A stretch of 62,273 bases of DNA from UBA3210 sp963610315 (GTDB lineage Bacteria; Bacillota_I; Bacilli_A; RFN20; CAG-449), in NCBI GenBank assembly GCA_963610315.1, contig CAVDMV010000008.1:1-62273 (forward strand), given 5' to 3'. The number at the start of each line of letters is the position of its first letter. The stretch's first letter is position 1. This document shows positions 36,273 through 45,206 of this stretch, one piece after another. The notes beneath the pieces are model-generated. The model did no database searches. It had not been told where the DNA came from and was given only the letters and a program-made list of their open reading frames with translations. A program made the translations under genes and the position numbers.

Positions 36273-38444
36273 TTATTTAGATTCTTCAGTTGTTAATGGA
36301 GCACTTTCAACTTTCTTTTCTTTAGGTTTCTTTTCAACGAATTCTTTATGAGAAACGTTTACTCTACCCTTTTCATCAATTTCAGTAACAATAACTTTTA
36401 ATTTTTGTCCGACTTTGACGACATCTTGAGGATGATTTACTCTTTCCCAATCAAGTCTAGATACGTGGCATAAACCATCACAATCACCGAATAAATTTAC
36501 AAAGCAACCGTAAGATTCAACTCTTACTACTGTTCCTTCATAAACTTCACCAACTTTGGCTTCTTTAACGATATTTTCAATCATCTTGAGAGCTTTGTTA
36601 ATTGGTTCTCTATCCATGTGATAAATTACTACATGACCGAAGTCATCAATATCAATCTTAACATTATCACATTTTTCAATGATATCATTAATAACTTTAC
36701 CTTGTGAACCGATGACATCTTTAATCTTATCGACTGCGATGTTCATTTGTCCAAATTTAGGTGCATATTTACCTACATCACTTCTTGGAGCAGGAATTGC
36801 TTTTAACATAACTTCAAGAATTTGGGCTCTTGCTTTATGAGCTTGAGCTAAAGCTTCTTGGAAGATTTCTTTTGTAACACCTTTAATCTTAATATCCATT
36901 TGTAATGCAGTAATACCTTTTGGAGTACCAGCACACTTGAAGTCCATATCGCCATAATGGTCTTCCATACCTTGGATATCAGTTAAAATTGTATATGGAT
37001 GTTTTCCATCTAATGGACCAGATGTAATTAAACCCATTGCAATACCACTTACTGGAGCTTTAATAGGTACACCTGCTGCCATAAGAGCCATACATGAAGC
37101 GCAGATAGAAGCTTGTGAAGAAGAACCATTTGATTCAACAACTTCAGAAACACATCTAATTGTATATGGGAATTCTTCTTCTGATGGAATGACGTAAGAT
37201 AACGCTCTTTCACCTAAAGCACCATGACCAATTTCTCTTCTTCCTGGTGAACCAGTTCTACCAATTTCACCAACTGAGAATGGTGGGAAGTTATAATGAT
37301 GCATCCAACGTTTTGTATCTTCACCTGATAATGAATCTAAAATTTGTTCATCAGTTTTTGCACCTAATGTACAAACTGAGATAACTTGAGTTTGTCCACG
37401 AGTAAACATTGCAGAACCATGAACTCTTGGAAGTAAATCGACTTGAGCATCAAGAGGTCTAATTTCATCTACTTTTCTTCCATCAGGTCTAATTTTATCA
37501 ACTGTAATAAGTCTTCTAACTTCTTCTGCAACAATGTGTTCAAGAACATCATTTACTTGCATAATTGTTGTCGCTTTTTCTTTTTCATCAGAATAAGATT
37601 TTGCTTTGTAGAATTCTCTTACTTCGTTATCGATTTCATCAATACGTGCATATCTTTCAAGTTTATCGACAATAGAAACAGCTTTGACTAATCTTTCTTC
37701 AGCCATATCTCTTACAGTCTTATTGATTGTTTCATCAACTGCATAAAGAGAAACTGCTCTTTTTGGTTTACCAACTTGGACTGCAATTTCTTTTTGGAAT
37801 TTACATAATTTCTTAATAGCTTCATGACCGAACATAATTGCATCAACCATTTCATCTTCGGAAAGTTCTTGTGCACCTGCTTCAATCATGTTAATCGCAT
37901 CTTCACTACCAGCGACCGCTAAATTTAAATCTGATATTGCTTTTTCTTCAACTGTTGGGTTAATGATGAATTTACCATCAACTCTACCAACATAAACCCC
38001 AGCGATAGGGCCATCGAATGGAATATCGGAAATACATAACGCTAATGAAGAACCAAACATCGCAGCCATTTCTGGAGTTGCGTCTGGATCAACAGACATT
38101 ACTGTATTAATAATTTGAACTTCATTTCTGAATCCGTCTGAGAACATAGGTCTAATTGGTCTATCAATTAATCTTGCAGTTAAAGTAGCATGTTCTCCTG
38201 GTCTACCTTCTCTTCTTAAGAAAGATCCTGGAATCTTTCCTACTGCGTATTGCTTTTCCTCATAAGTAACTGTTAATGGGAAAAAGTCTGTATCTTTTGG
38301 TTCATTTGAACCACATGCGGTGGATAAAATCACGGTATCATTCAAGCGAACTAAGACAGCACCATCTGCTTGCTTAGCAATTTCGCCAGTTTCAACGCTC
38401 AATTTTTTTCCTTCAAAGTCTAAACTAAAAATTTGCTTTGCCAT
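36273..38444 (-). CDS. pnp: Polyribonucleotide nucleotidyltransferase (PNPase)
   Basis: 723 residues, full length. Two RNase PH domains (about 1-215 and 310-550) flank a helical domain; signatures include GKIPGSFLRREGRPGE and FSVGEIGRTGSPGRREIGHG. KH domain near 555-615 (IKDVIGSQGKVINDI) and S1 domain near 620-690 (VGEVYEGTVVRVESYGCFVNLF). It is a phosphorolytic 3'-5' exonuclease in mRNA decay. It lies 6.3 kb from rpsO, its usual neighbour. Confidence 0.97.
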   Translation of the reverse strand: MAKQIFSLDFEGKKLSVETGEIAKQADGAVLVRLNDTVILSTACGSNEPKDTDFFPLTVTYEEKQYAVGKIPGSFLRREGRPGEHATLTARLIDRPIRPMFSDGFRNEVQIINTVMSVDPDATPEMAAMFGSSLALCISDIPFDGPIAGVYVGRVDGKFIINPTVEEKAISDLNLAVAGSEDAINMIEAGAQELSEDEMVDAIMFGHEAIKKLCKFQKEIAVQVGKPKRAVSLYAVDETINKTVRDMAEERLVKAVSIVDKLERYARIDEIDNEVREFYKAKSYSDEKEKATTIMQVNDVLEHIVAEEVRRLITVDKIRPDGRKVDEIRPLDAQVDLLPRVHGSAMFTRGQTQVISVCTLGAKTDEQILDSLSGEDTKRWMHHYNFPPFSVGEIGRTGSPGRREIGHGALGERALSYVIPSEEEFPYTIRCVSEVVESNGSSSQASICASCMALMAAGVPIKAPVSGIAMGLITSGPLDGKHPYTILTDIQGMEDHYGDMDFKCAGTPKGITALQMDIKIKGVTKEIFQEALAQAHKARAQILEVMLKAIPAPRSDVGKYAPKFGQMNIAVDKIKDVIGSQGKVINDIIEKCDNVKIDIDDFGHVVIYHMDREPINKALKMIENIVKEAKVGEVYEGTVVRVESYGCFVNLFGDCDGLCHVSRLDWERVNHPQDVVKVGQKLKVIVTEIDEKGRVNVSHKEFVEKKPKEKKVESAPLTTEESK

Positions 38445-38591
38445 TTGTTTTCTCCTTTTTACTCGTCTATTTTAACACTTTACAAACTAATTAAATACAT
38501 ATTTTTTAAAAATCACCTTTTTATTTAATTGATTTAATAATAAAATAAATATAAATAGAAGGTTTTACGAATATTTTAGACAGGAGGCCTT

Positions 38592-39578
38592 ATGAAAAAG
38601 ATTGTTGGAATTAGTCTAGGTACATCAAATACCATTATTTATGTTCCTAAAAAAGGAATCGTTTTTAATGAGCCTACTGTTATTGCTTTTAATAAAGAAA
38701 ATAATAAAGTAGAAAGTTATGGTTACTTAGCTTTTAAGTTACTAGGTAAAACTAATTCTTCAATTGAAGTAATTAAACCAATGAAAAATGGCGTTATCGC
38801 GAATGGACCTGCTACATTAAGTTTCTTAACTGCAATATTTAATGACTTAAAATTAAATAGATATGTTAAGAATTCCACTCTTATTTTTTCTTGTCCTTCT
38901 GAATTAACCCAAATTGAAAAATCAGCTTTAAGAAATGTCGCAAGAAAATTAAAATGCGCGGATGTCATTATTAAATCATCTTCTTATTTTACCGCGATCG
39001 GTGGTAATAAAGACGGCTCAGCTAATAAAGGCACGCTTGTATTAAATATAGGAGGAGGAATCTCTGATATATCTATATTAACTAATGGTGAAGCAATCAT
39101 CTCTAAATCTTGTTCTTTCTCAGGCCAACAACTTGATAATGCCATCATTAGACATTTAAGAAAGAACCACCATATCTTAATTGGAACTAAAACTGCCGAA
39201 TATATTAAGATGAAGATTGGATCTGTCGAATTCTTCCCAGAAAATAGATTATTAGAAGTTTCAGGAATTGATATCGTTTCTTCCTTACCTCATTCAGTTG
39301 TTATCTCGACGGCTGAAATTAAATCATGTATCTTACCTTGTTTCCAAGTACTTGTTGATACTTTATTAGATTGTCTTGAACTCACTCCTCCAGAAGTCGC
39401 TTCAGATTTAATTGAATCAGGTTTATTAGTCGGTGGAGGCGGAGCCCTTTTAGCCGGTATACGTGAATATTTAGAAAATGCTCTCAATATGACTATAAGA
39501 ATTCTTCCTGAACCTGGTAGTGCCGTTATCCAAGGCATTAAAATTTTAATGCACCAAGAATTAAGCAAAGAAAAATAG
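38592..39578 (+). CDS. MreB-like actin homologue
   Basis: 328 residues, MreB-family length. Phosphate 1 ISLGTSNTIIYVP (residues 7-19), phosphate 2 LVLNIGGGISDISIL (about 149-163) and adenosine motif LVGGGGALLAGI (about 280-291). It is diverged from housekeeping MreB or Mbl (for example SYFTAIGGN where AAAIGAG is usual) and there is no mreC or mreD beside it. Probably a membrane-associated filament guiding wall synthesis; it could be a second, specialised paralogue. GGAGG site before the ATG. Confidence 0.88.
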   Translation: MKKIVGISLGTSNTIIYVPKKGIVFNEPTVIAFNKENNKVESYGYLAFKLLGKTNSSIEVIKPMKNGVIANGPATLSFLTAIFNDLKLNRYVKNSTLIFSCPSELTQIEKSALRNVARKLKCADVIIKSSSYFTAIGGNKDGSANKGTLVLNIGGGISDISILTNGEAIISKSCSFSGQQLDNAIIRHLRKNHHILIGTKTAEYIKMKIGSVEFFPENRLLEVSGIDIVSSLPHSVVISTAEIKSCILPCFQVLVDTLLDCLELTPPEVASDLIESGLLVGGGGALLAGIREYLENALNMTIRILPEPGSAVIQGIKILMHQELSKEK

Positions 39579-39607
39579 TTTTTAAAGAAATTATTTTTCT
39601 TTTTTTC
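39567..39607 (+). terminator. Terminator after the MreB-like gene
   Basis: Arms AAAGAAAAATA (39567-39577) and TATTTTTCTTT (39592-39602) followed by T's. The stem is AT-rich, so strength is uncertain. Confidence 0.55.
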
Positions 39608-39608
39608 T

Positions 39609-39626
39609 TATGAAAACGTTTTCATA
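39609..39626. promoter_or_regulatory. Catabolite-responsive element (cre) upstream of adhE
   Basis: An 18-base perfect palindrome centred on TGAAAACGTTTTCA (39611-39624), matching the CcpA consensus TGWNANCGNTNWCA at every fixed position. It lies 96 bases before the adhE start codon, upstream of the likely promoter, suggesting carbon-source control of ethanol formation. Confidence 0.65.
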
Positions 39627-39679
39627 GAAATATTCTAAATTATCTATATACATTGATTTGTATATTTGATATATTTTTA

Positions 39680-39697
39680 TCGATAAGAAATTATCAA
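39680..39697. promoter_or_regulatory. Candidate redox (Rex-like) operator of adhE
   Basis: TCGATAA, 4 bases, TTATCAA: an imperfect 7-4-7 inverted repeat with the geometry of Rex sites (TTGTGAA or TTGTTAA, N4, inverse) but GAT in place of GTG or GTT. It ends 23 bases before the adhE start codon. A related repeat overlaps the PFL promoter at 53448-53469. Which protein binds is inference. Confidence 0.45.
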
Positions 39698-39719
39698 CAC
39701 ATTAAGGAGTTATAAAAAA

Positions 39720-42338
39720 ATGGAAAACAAAGAAATTAATGTTCATGAAATGATTGATGATTTAGTAACTAAAGCTCAAGGAGCTTTAAAAGAATTTGAA
39801 ACATTCACTCAAGAACAAGTCGATTATATCGTCGCAAAATGTTCATGCGCAGCTTTAGACCATCACGGTACTTTAGCTCTTGCTGCCGTCAAAGAAACAA
39901 AAAGAGGTATCTTTGAAGATAAAGCAACAAAGAACTTATATGCATGCGAATATGTTGTCAATAACTTAAGACACTTAAAAACAGTTGGTATTATTAAAGA
40001 TGACCCAGTAACTGGTATTACTGAAATCGCGGAACCTTTAGGAGTTCTAGCCGGTATTACTCCTGTTACTAACCCAACTTCAACAGTTATCTTTAAATCA
40101 TTAATTAGTTTAAAAACAAGAAACCCTATCATTTTCTCATTCCATCCAAGTTCAATGGAATGTTCAACTATGGCAGCTAAAATTGTTTATGAAGCAGCAG
40201 TTGCAGCTGGCGCACCTAAGAATTGCATTCAATGGATTGAAGTTCCTTCAATGGAAGCAACTAGTGAACTTATGAATCATCCAGGAGTTGCATCTATCTT
40301 AGCTACCGGCGGTAACGCAATGGTTAAAGCAGCTTATTCATGTGGTAAACCTGCAATGGGTGTAGGAGCAGGTAACGTTCCTGCATACATGGAAAAATCA
40401 TGTAACATCGAACAAGCAGTTAATGATATTGTCATCTCTAAATCATTTGATAATGGTATGATCTGTGCTTCTGAACAAGCAGTCATTATTGATAAAGAAA
40501 TTTATGATGAAACAAAAAAGATGTTTGAAAGATTCGGCGTCTATTTTGTTACAAAGAAAGAAGAAAAAGCAAAACTAGAAAAATTCACATTTGGTTATGA
40601 AGCTTATTCTGATGGAGTTGAAAATGCCAAATTAAATCCAAATATTGTTGGTCAATCCGCGAAATGGATCGCAGAACAAGCAGGTTTTGAAGTTCCTGCA
40701 AATACAGTAATCCTTGCCGTTCCTTGTAAGAAAGTTGGACCAAGTGAACCTTTAACTCGTGAAAAACTTTCACCAGTTCTCGCTGTTTTAAAATCATCCT
40801 CATTTGAAGAAGGCGTATCTCTAGCTGAACAAATGGTTAATTTTAATGGTTTAGGTCACTCCGCGGCCATTCATACTGCAAGTAAAGAATTATCTGAAAT
40901 CTATGGTGATAAAGTTAAAGCAATGCGTATCATCTGGAACTCACCTTCAACATTTGGTGGTATCGGTAATGTCTATAACTCCTTCTTACCATCATTAACA
41001 TTAGGTTGTGGTTCTTATGGTCATAACTCTATCGGAGGTAACGTATCCGCGGTTAACTTAATTAACGTTAAGAAAGTAGGTAAGAGAAGAAATACTATGC
41101 AATGGTTCAAAGTTCCAAGAAAAATCTATTTCGAAAGAAATTCAATCCAATATTTACACGATATGAGAGATGTTTCTAAAGTCTTCATCGTTACAGATAG
41201 ATCAATGGTCGACTTAGGTTATATTAATCGTGTTACTGATCAATTAAATTCAAGAAGAAATCCAGTTCAAATCCAATTATTCTGTGATGTTGAACCAGAT
41301 CCAGATATTGAAACAGTTAAAAAAGGTGTTTCATTAATGAATGCCTTTAAACCAGATACAATTATCGCTTTAGGTGGTGGTTCACCAATGGATGCAGCAA
41401 AGGGTATGTGGTTATTCTATGAACATCCTGAAGTAAATTTCGATGATTTAAAACAAAAATTCATGGATATTCGTAAAAGAGCGATTAAGTATCCAGAACT
41501 TGGTCAAAAATCTAAATTAATTTGTATTCCTACTACATCAGGTACTGGTAGTGAAGTTTCACCATTCGCGGTTATTTCTGATAAGAAACATAATAAGAAA
41601 TATCCTCTTGCCGATTATTCTTTAACTCCAACTATCGCGATTATTGATCCAGAATTTACTACTTCTCTTCCTGCTAGAGTTACCGCGATGACTGGTATGG
41701 ACGTCTTAACTCATGCAATTGAAGCTTATACTTCTGCACTTGCTTCTGATTATACAGACGGCCTTGCTCTACAAGCAATTGAATTAGTATTTGAATACTT
41801 ACCACGTGCAGTTAAAAATGGTAAAAACGACCCTGAAGCAAGAGAAAAAATGCATAATGCTTCAGCGATCGCTGGTATGGCATTCGCGAATGCTTTCTTA
41901 GGTATGAACCACTCTATGGCTCATAAGATCGGTGGTATGTTCCACGTTCCTCATGGTTATGCAAATGCAATCTTACTTCCATATACAATTAGATATAACG
42001 GGGTTACACCAACTAAATTAACAGTATGGCCAAAATATAATGTCTATAATTGTGATAAACGTTATCAAAGAATAGCTCGTTTAATCGGTTTAAAAGCTTC
42101 TACTCCAGAAGAAGGTGTTGAATCTCTTGCGTGCGCTGTTAAAGCTCTTGGAGAAGAATGTGGACTTGAACTTAATTTCAAAGCTGCAGGCGTCGACGAA
42201 AAAGAATGGATGGATAAGATTGAAGAAATGGCTTATCTTGCCTTCGAAGATCAATGCTCTCCATGTAATGCCAGAGTTCCATTAGTCGAAGATATGAAAG
42301 AAATTATGAGAAAAGCATATCTTGGCGAAGAAAAATAA
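39720..42338 (+). CDS. adhE: Bifunctional acetaldehyde-CoA/alcohol dehydrogenase
   Basis: 872 residues, full length. The N-terminal aldehyde dehydrogenase half (about 1-440) has the catalytic Cys in NGMICASEQ. A linker near 445-460 leads to the iron alcohol dehydrogenase half, with ALGGGSPMDAAK, IPTTSGTGSEVSPF, MDVLTHAIEAY and metal His in NHSMAHKIGG and HVPHGYANA. It converts acetyl-CoA to ethanol with two NADH and forms spirosomes in relatives. With PFL it forms a mixed-acid route. A cre site and a redox-type repeat lie upstream. Confidence 0.97.
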   Translation: MENKEINVHEMIDDLVTKAQGALKEFETFTQEQVDYIVAKCSCAALDHHGTLALAAVKETKRGIFEDKATKNLYACEYVVNNLRHLKTVGIIKDDPVTGITEIAEPLGVLAGITPVTNPTSTVIFKSLISLKTRNPIIFSFHPSSMECSTMAAKIVYEAAVAAGAPKNCIQWIEVPSMEATSELMNHPGVASILATGGNAMVKAAYSCGKPAMGVGAGNVPAYMEKSCNIEQAVNDIVISKSFDNGMICASEQAVIIDKEIYDETKKMFERFGVYFVTKKEEKAKLEKFTFGYEAYSDGVENAKLNPNIVGQSAKWIAEQAGFEVPANTVILAVPCKKVGPSEPLTREKLSPVLAVLKSSSFEEGVSLAEQMVNFNGLGHSAAIHTASKELSEIYGDKVKAMRIIWNSPSTFGGIGNVYNSFLPSLTLGCGSYGHNSIGGNVSAVNLINVKKVGKRRNTMQWFKVPRKIYFERNSIQYLHDMRDVSKVFIVTDRSMVDLGYINRVTDQLNSRRNPVQIQLFCDVEPDPDIETVKKGVSLMNAFKPDTIIALGGGSPMDAAKGMWLFYEHPEVNFDDLKQKFMDIRKRAIKYPELGQKSKLICIPTTSGTGSEVSPFAVISDKKHNKKYPLADYSLTPTIAIIDPEFTTSLPARVTAMTGMDVLTHAIEAYTSALASDYTDGLALQAIELVFEYLPRAVKNGKNDPEAREKMHNASAIAGMAFANAFLGMNHSMAHKIGGMFHVPHGYANAILLPYTIRYNGVTPTKLTVWPKYNVYNCDKRYQRIARLIGLKASTPEEGVESLACAVKALGEECGLELNFKAAGVDEKEWMDKIEEMAYLAFEDQCSPCNARVPLVEDMKEIMRKAYLGEEK

Positions 42339-42359
42339 TTTTAAATAAATAACTCATAT

Positions 42360-42393
42360 AACGCTTTTAGAAACATCCTAAAAGCGTTTTTTT
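42360..42393 (+). terminator. Terminator after adhE
   Basis: Arms AACGCTTTTAG and CTAAAAGCGTT with an 8-base loop and a T-run. Confidence 0.9.
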
Positions 42394-42436
42394 CTTCACT
42401 ATTTTGTTTTAATATATATATGCATTGAGGTAAGGT

Positions 42437-43282
42437 ATGAAAAAAAATTCTGCTCGTCATGTCGGTTTAAAATTAGTTCTTTCAATATTAGGAAGTTTGT
42501 TTTTAGTTGCCTCACTTTTACAATGTGTTTGTTTTATTTCTAATGCAACTATTAGTTATACTTATTATTACGATAAAGTAGAAAGAAAAGATTTAAGTTC
42601 GATACTTAATAAAGAAGAATTAACGGCAGAAGATTATAAAATTATTTATGAACAAACAGGAGTCACTTCTTATGGCGTTAATAGACTTATGGAAGATAAA
42701 GAATACGGCATTTTTAAATTAAAAGCGATTCAAAATGCATTTTTAGAAGAAGTACAAGTCGAAAATAAATTATTAGGTCCATATTGTTATTATCAAGTAA
42801 CTAATCACTATATGGAAATGGTTCCTTTAAAAGAAGGCGATATAATTATTTCTAATGCTACACAGTTTTTAGGTAAAACATTTGGTCATGCAGGACTTGC
42901 CACTTCTCCATCAACAATTCTAGAATCTTATGGTTATAATGAACTTTCAGATTTAGGAATTAAAGAAGATTTTACTCATCGCGCGAGTTTTATCGTTTTA
43001 TCTCCGCGAATAGATGAAAAAATCAAAAAAGAAGTCGCGAAGTACGCCGAAAATAATCTCCAAGGTATTCCTTATAACGTATTTATTGGATTATTTGGAA
43101 CTAAAAACACGATTGAAAGTACTCAATGCTCTCATATCGTGTGGTATGCTTATAATCATTTTGGTTACGATTTTGATTCTGATGGAGGGGAAATTTGTTT
43201 GCCTCATGATTTATTAAATTTAGATCAAATGGACGTTGTCCAAGTCTATGGTTTTGATTTAAACAATTTCTCTACTTGGTAA
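42437..43282 (+). CDS. Membrane-anchored permuted NlpC/P60 (YiiX-like) hydrolase
   Basis: 281 residues. One N-terminal membrane segment (about 11-38) then an outside domain. The order of active-site residues is that of circularly permuted papain-fold enzymes: H151 (FGHAGLA) and E163 (STILES) come before C231 (TQCSHIVWYAY). LKEGDIIISN is the family's usual lead-in. Such enzymes cleave amide or thioester bonds in wall peptides or lipids. Substrate unknown. Own terminator. Confidence 0.8.
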   Translation: MKKNSARHVGLKLVLSILGSLFLVASLLQCVCFISNATISYTYYYDKVERKDLSSILNKEELTAEDYKIIYEQTGVTSYGVNRLMEDKEYGIFKLKAIQNAFLEEVQVENKLLGPYCYYQVTNHYMEMVPLKEGDIIISNATQFLGKTFGHAGLATSPSTILESYGYNELSDLGIKEDFTHRASFIVLSPRIDEKIKKEVAKYAENNLQGIPYNVFIGLFGTKNTIESTQCSHIVWYAYNHFGYDFDSDGGEICLPHDLLNLDQMDVVQVYGFDLNNFSTW

Positions 43283-43308
43283 AATAAAAGCGCCTCGGTG
43301 CTTTTATT
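43283..43308. terminator. Bidirectional terminator between the hydrolase and ispD
   Basis: Arms AATAAAAGC and GCTTTTATT around GCCTCGGT; the flanking genes converge. Confidence 0.8.
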
Positions 43309-44000
43309 TATTATCTAAAATTGTTTTTAAAAATAACAAATCTTCTTTTGTTGTGACTTTAAAATTTAATTTATCACCTTGAACTAAATAAACTTCTTTA
43401 CCTAATTTTAAAACTAAAGAACAATCATCGGTTATTTCAAAATCTTTTAAATTTTTAATATTTTCATGAGCTTTATAAATAACACTAAACTTAAATGATT
43501 GAGGTGTTTGAGATAAATATAATTCACTTCTTTTACATAATGAACTAATAAATTTTCCGTCATTAGAAGTAATAATTGAATCAGTGGCAGGTATAACTGT
43601 GTTAACTCCTTCATGCTCATTTAAAGCAAGGATATTATTTAAAATAATTTCTTTACTTACTAAGGCTCTCGCAGAATCATGAATAAGAATGAAGTCATCT
43701 TTATTTGCTCCTTGCTCACGTAAATATTTTAAAGCATTAAAAACTGATTCTTGTCGAGTACTTCCTCCAACAATAACATCTCTTACTTTATTAATTTTAT
43801 AAAAAGCAATAAGTGATTTTACTTTTGAAATATATTCTTTAGAAGTAACAACAATAATTTCATCAATCTCTTTAACAGAAGCAAAAGTTTCTAAAGAATA
43901 GATCATTAATTCTTTATTATTAACTTTAATAAATTGCTTAGGAGTAACATTTTGCATTCTTGAGCCAGTTCCCGCGGCAAGAATAATCGTTCTAATCATG
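43304..44000 (-). CDS. ispD: 2-C-methyl-D-erythritol 4-phosphate cytidylyltransferase (IspD/TarI family)
   Basis: 231 residues from the ATG at 44000, which has GGAGAAGACC directly upstream; a longer in-frame start at 44044 would add 15 unconserved residues. The CTP-binding loop is ILAAGTGSRMQNVTPKQF, and ILIHDSARALVS holds conserved contacts. It makes CDP-methylerythritol in the MEP route (dxs and ispH are at 56528-59255). TarI ribitol-phosphate enzymes look similar, so that role is not excluded, but no tar genes are near. Confidence 0.85.
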
Positions 44001-44705
44001 GTCTTCTCCTTTAGTAATTTCTTTTGTTTCTTCATTATCAACATTATTTAAACGAGATAAATATTCTTCTCGAGAAATTAAACCTAGTTTATATAAATTT
44101 TCAATTTGTTCTTTTTTAATCGCGATTTTTGTATGTGACATCGTTCTAGTCGCGTAACGATTATTTTCACTTGGTGAAGACGTGTTAATTCTTGTTTGGT
44201 TATCTTCATACCAGTTCTCTTCCGCGGATTTATATGAAGAAGATTTTCTTAAATCAAAATTTTCAGCGAGAGAAATACTTTCATTACATGCGTGATATTT
44301 AATTAAAATACGTGCATCAATTTCTTCTAGTGGGCGAACTTCTTTTTTCTTCATATATCGACGTAAACGTCTTGAACGGAAGAAAAACGCATTAACGATT
44401 CTAAAAAGAAGAACAAACATCGCGCCTAAAATAAAATAATAATGTGTTCTAAAGACTAGCATTACCTTAGTAATAAATGTTAAGAAATTTACATCAATAA
44501 AGCTTATTTTCATAATTAAAGATGCAAAAAATTCCATTCCAGGAATTGGTAATAAATAATAAGTCAAAAGTAAAAGAAGGGTACTAGAAAAAATATATCC
44601 TCTAAAAAAAGAATATAATGGTCCAAAAACAAAATAGATCCAAGAAAAACCAATTTTCTTCGTTACGACATTACCGAGTCGGTCACATAATTGAACTTTT
44701 ACCAT
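43992..44705 (-). CDS. Membrane protein with DUF2628-like N-terminus and SHOCT tail
   Basis: 237 residues. A short N-terminal segment, KKIGFSWIYFVFGPLYSFFRGY, is followed by hydrophobic stretches to about residue 110. A basic RRLRRYMKKK follows, then a polar region. The C-terminus IENLYKLGLISREEYLSRLN is a SHOCT module (short helical oligomerisation tail). Its end overlaps the ispD start, so the two genes are coupled. Probably a membrane-bound oligomer; role unknown. Confidence 0.7.
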   Translation of the reverse strand: MVKVQLCDRLGNVVTKKIGFSWIYFVFGPLYSFFRGYIFSSTLLLLLTYYLLPIPGMEFFASLIMKISFIDVNFLTFITKVMLVFRTHYYFILGAMFVLLFRIVNAFFFRSRRLRRYMKKKEVRPLEEIDARILIKYHACNESISLAENFDLRKSSSYKSAEENWYEDNQTRINTSSPSENNRYATRTMSHTKIAIKKEQIENLYKLGLISREEYLSRLNNVDNEETKEITKGEDHD

Positions 44706-44741
44706 ACCTTCTCCTTTCTTTTCTTAAACATTATAACAAAA

Positions 44742-44765
44742 AAAGCTTACTTTTACATAAGCTTT
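44742..44765 (-). terminator. Terminator after rpsO
   Basis: Arms AAAGCTTA (44742-44749) and TAAGCTTT (44758-44765), T-run on the minus strand. Confidence 0.85.
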
Positions 44766-44782
44766 CGTTTAATTAGTTTAGA

Positions 44783-45052
44783 TTACTTTCTGATACCTAA
44801 ATCTTTAATTAATTTAGTATATTCTTCGTAGTCGTTCTTTGCTAAATAGTCAAGTAAACCTCTTCTTTGTCCAACTTTTGAGAATAAACCTCTTCTTGAT
44901 GAACCATCATGTTTGTTTGACTTTAAGTGTAATGTTAATGCATTGATTTCGTTAGTTAAGATTGCGATTTGAACTTTAACATTACCTGTGTCTTTTGCGT
45001 TGTCACCATATTTTGCGACTAATTCTTGTTTTAATTCTTTTGAAAGTGCCAT
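44783..45052 (-). CDS. rpsO: Ribosomal protein S15
   Basis: 89 residues, exact family length. KDTGNVKVQIAILTNEINALTLHLK and KHDGSSRRGLFSKVGQRRGLLDYL are the S15 rRNA-binding segments. It binds 16S rRNA (helices 20-22) early in 30S assembly and often represses its own mRNA. Here it has its own promoter at 45138-45166 and its own terminator. Confidence 0.97.
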   Translation of the reverse strand: MALSKELKQELVAKYGDNAKDTGNVKVQIAILTNEINALTLHLKSNKHDGSSRRGLFSKVGQRRGLLDYLAKNDYEEYTKLIKDLGIRK

Positions 45053-45137
45053 TTTAATTTTCTCCTTCTACTTTCTTTCTTAGCTTAACCAAGTATTCTT
45101 GGAGTAATTACCGAAAACCTAGTCAAGTTGCTAAATA

Positions 45138-45166
45138 ATCATACAAGAGTTTAAATACTAATTCAA
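45138..45166 (-). promoter_or_regulatory. Promoter of rpsO
   Basis: Minus strand: TTGAAT, 17-base spacer, TATGAT. This leaves a leader of about 80 bases before the start codon, long enough for S15 autoregulation; I did not resolve a fold. Confidence 0.65.
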
Positions 45167-45206
45167 CAATTTTTGTTCGATTAATGAATTTTTGTCTCTT
45201 TAAGGG

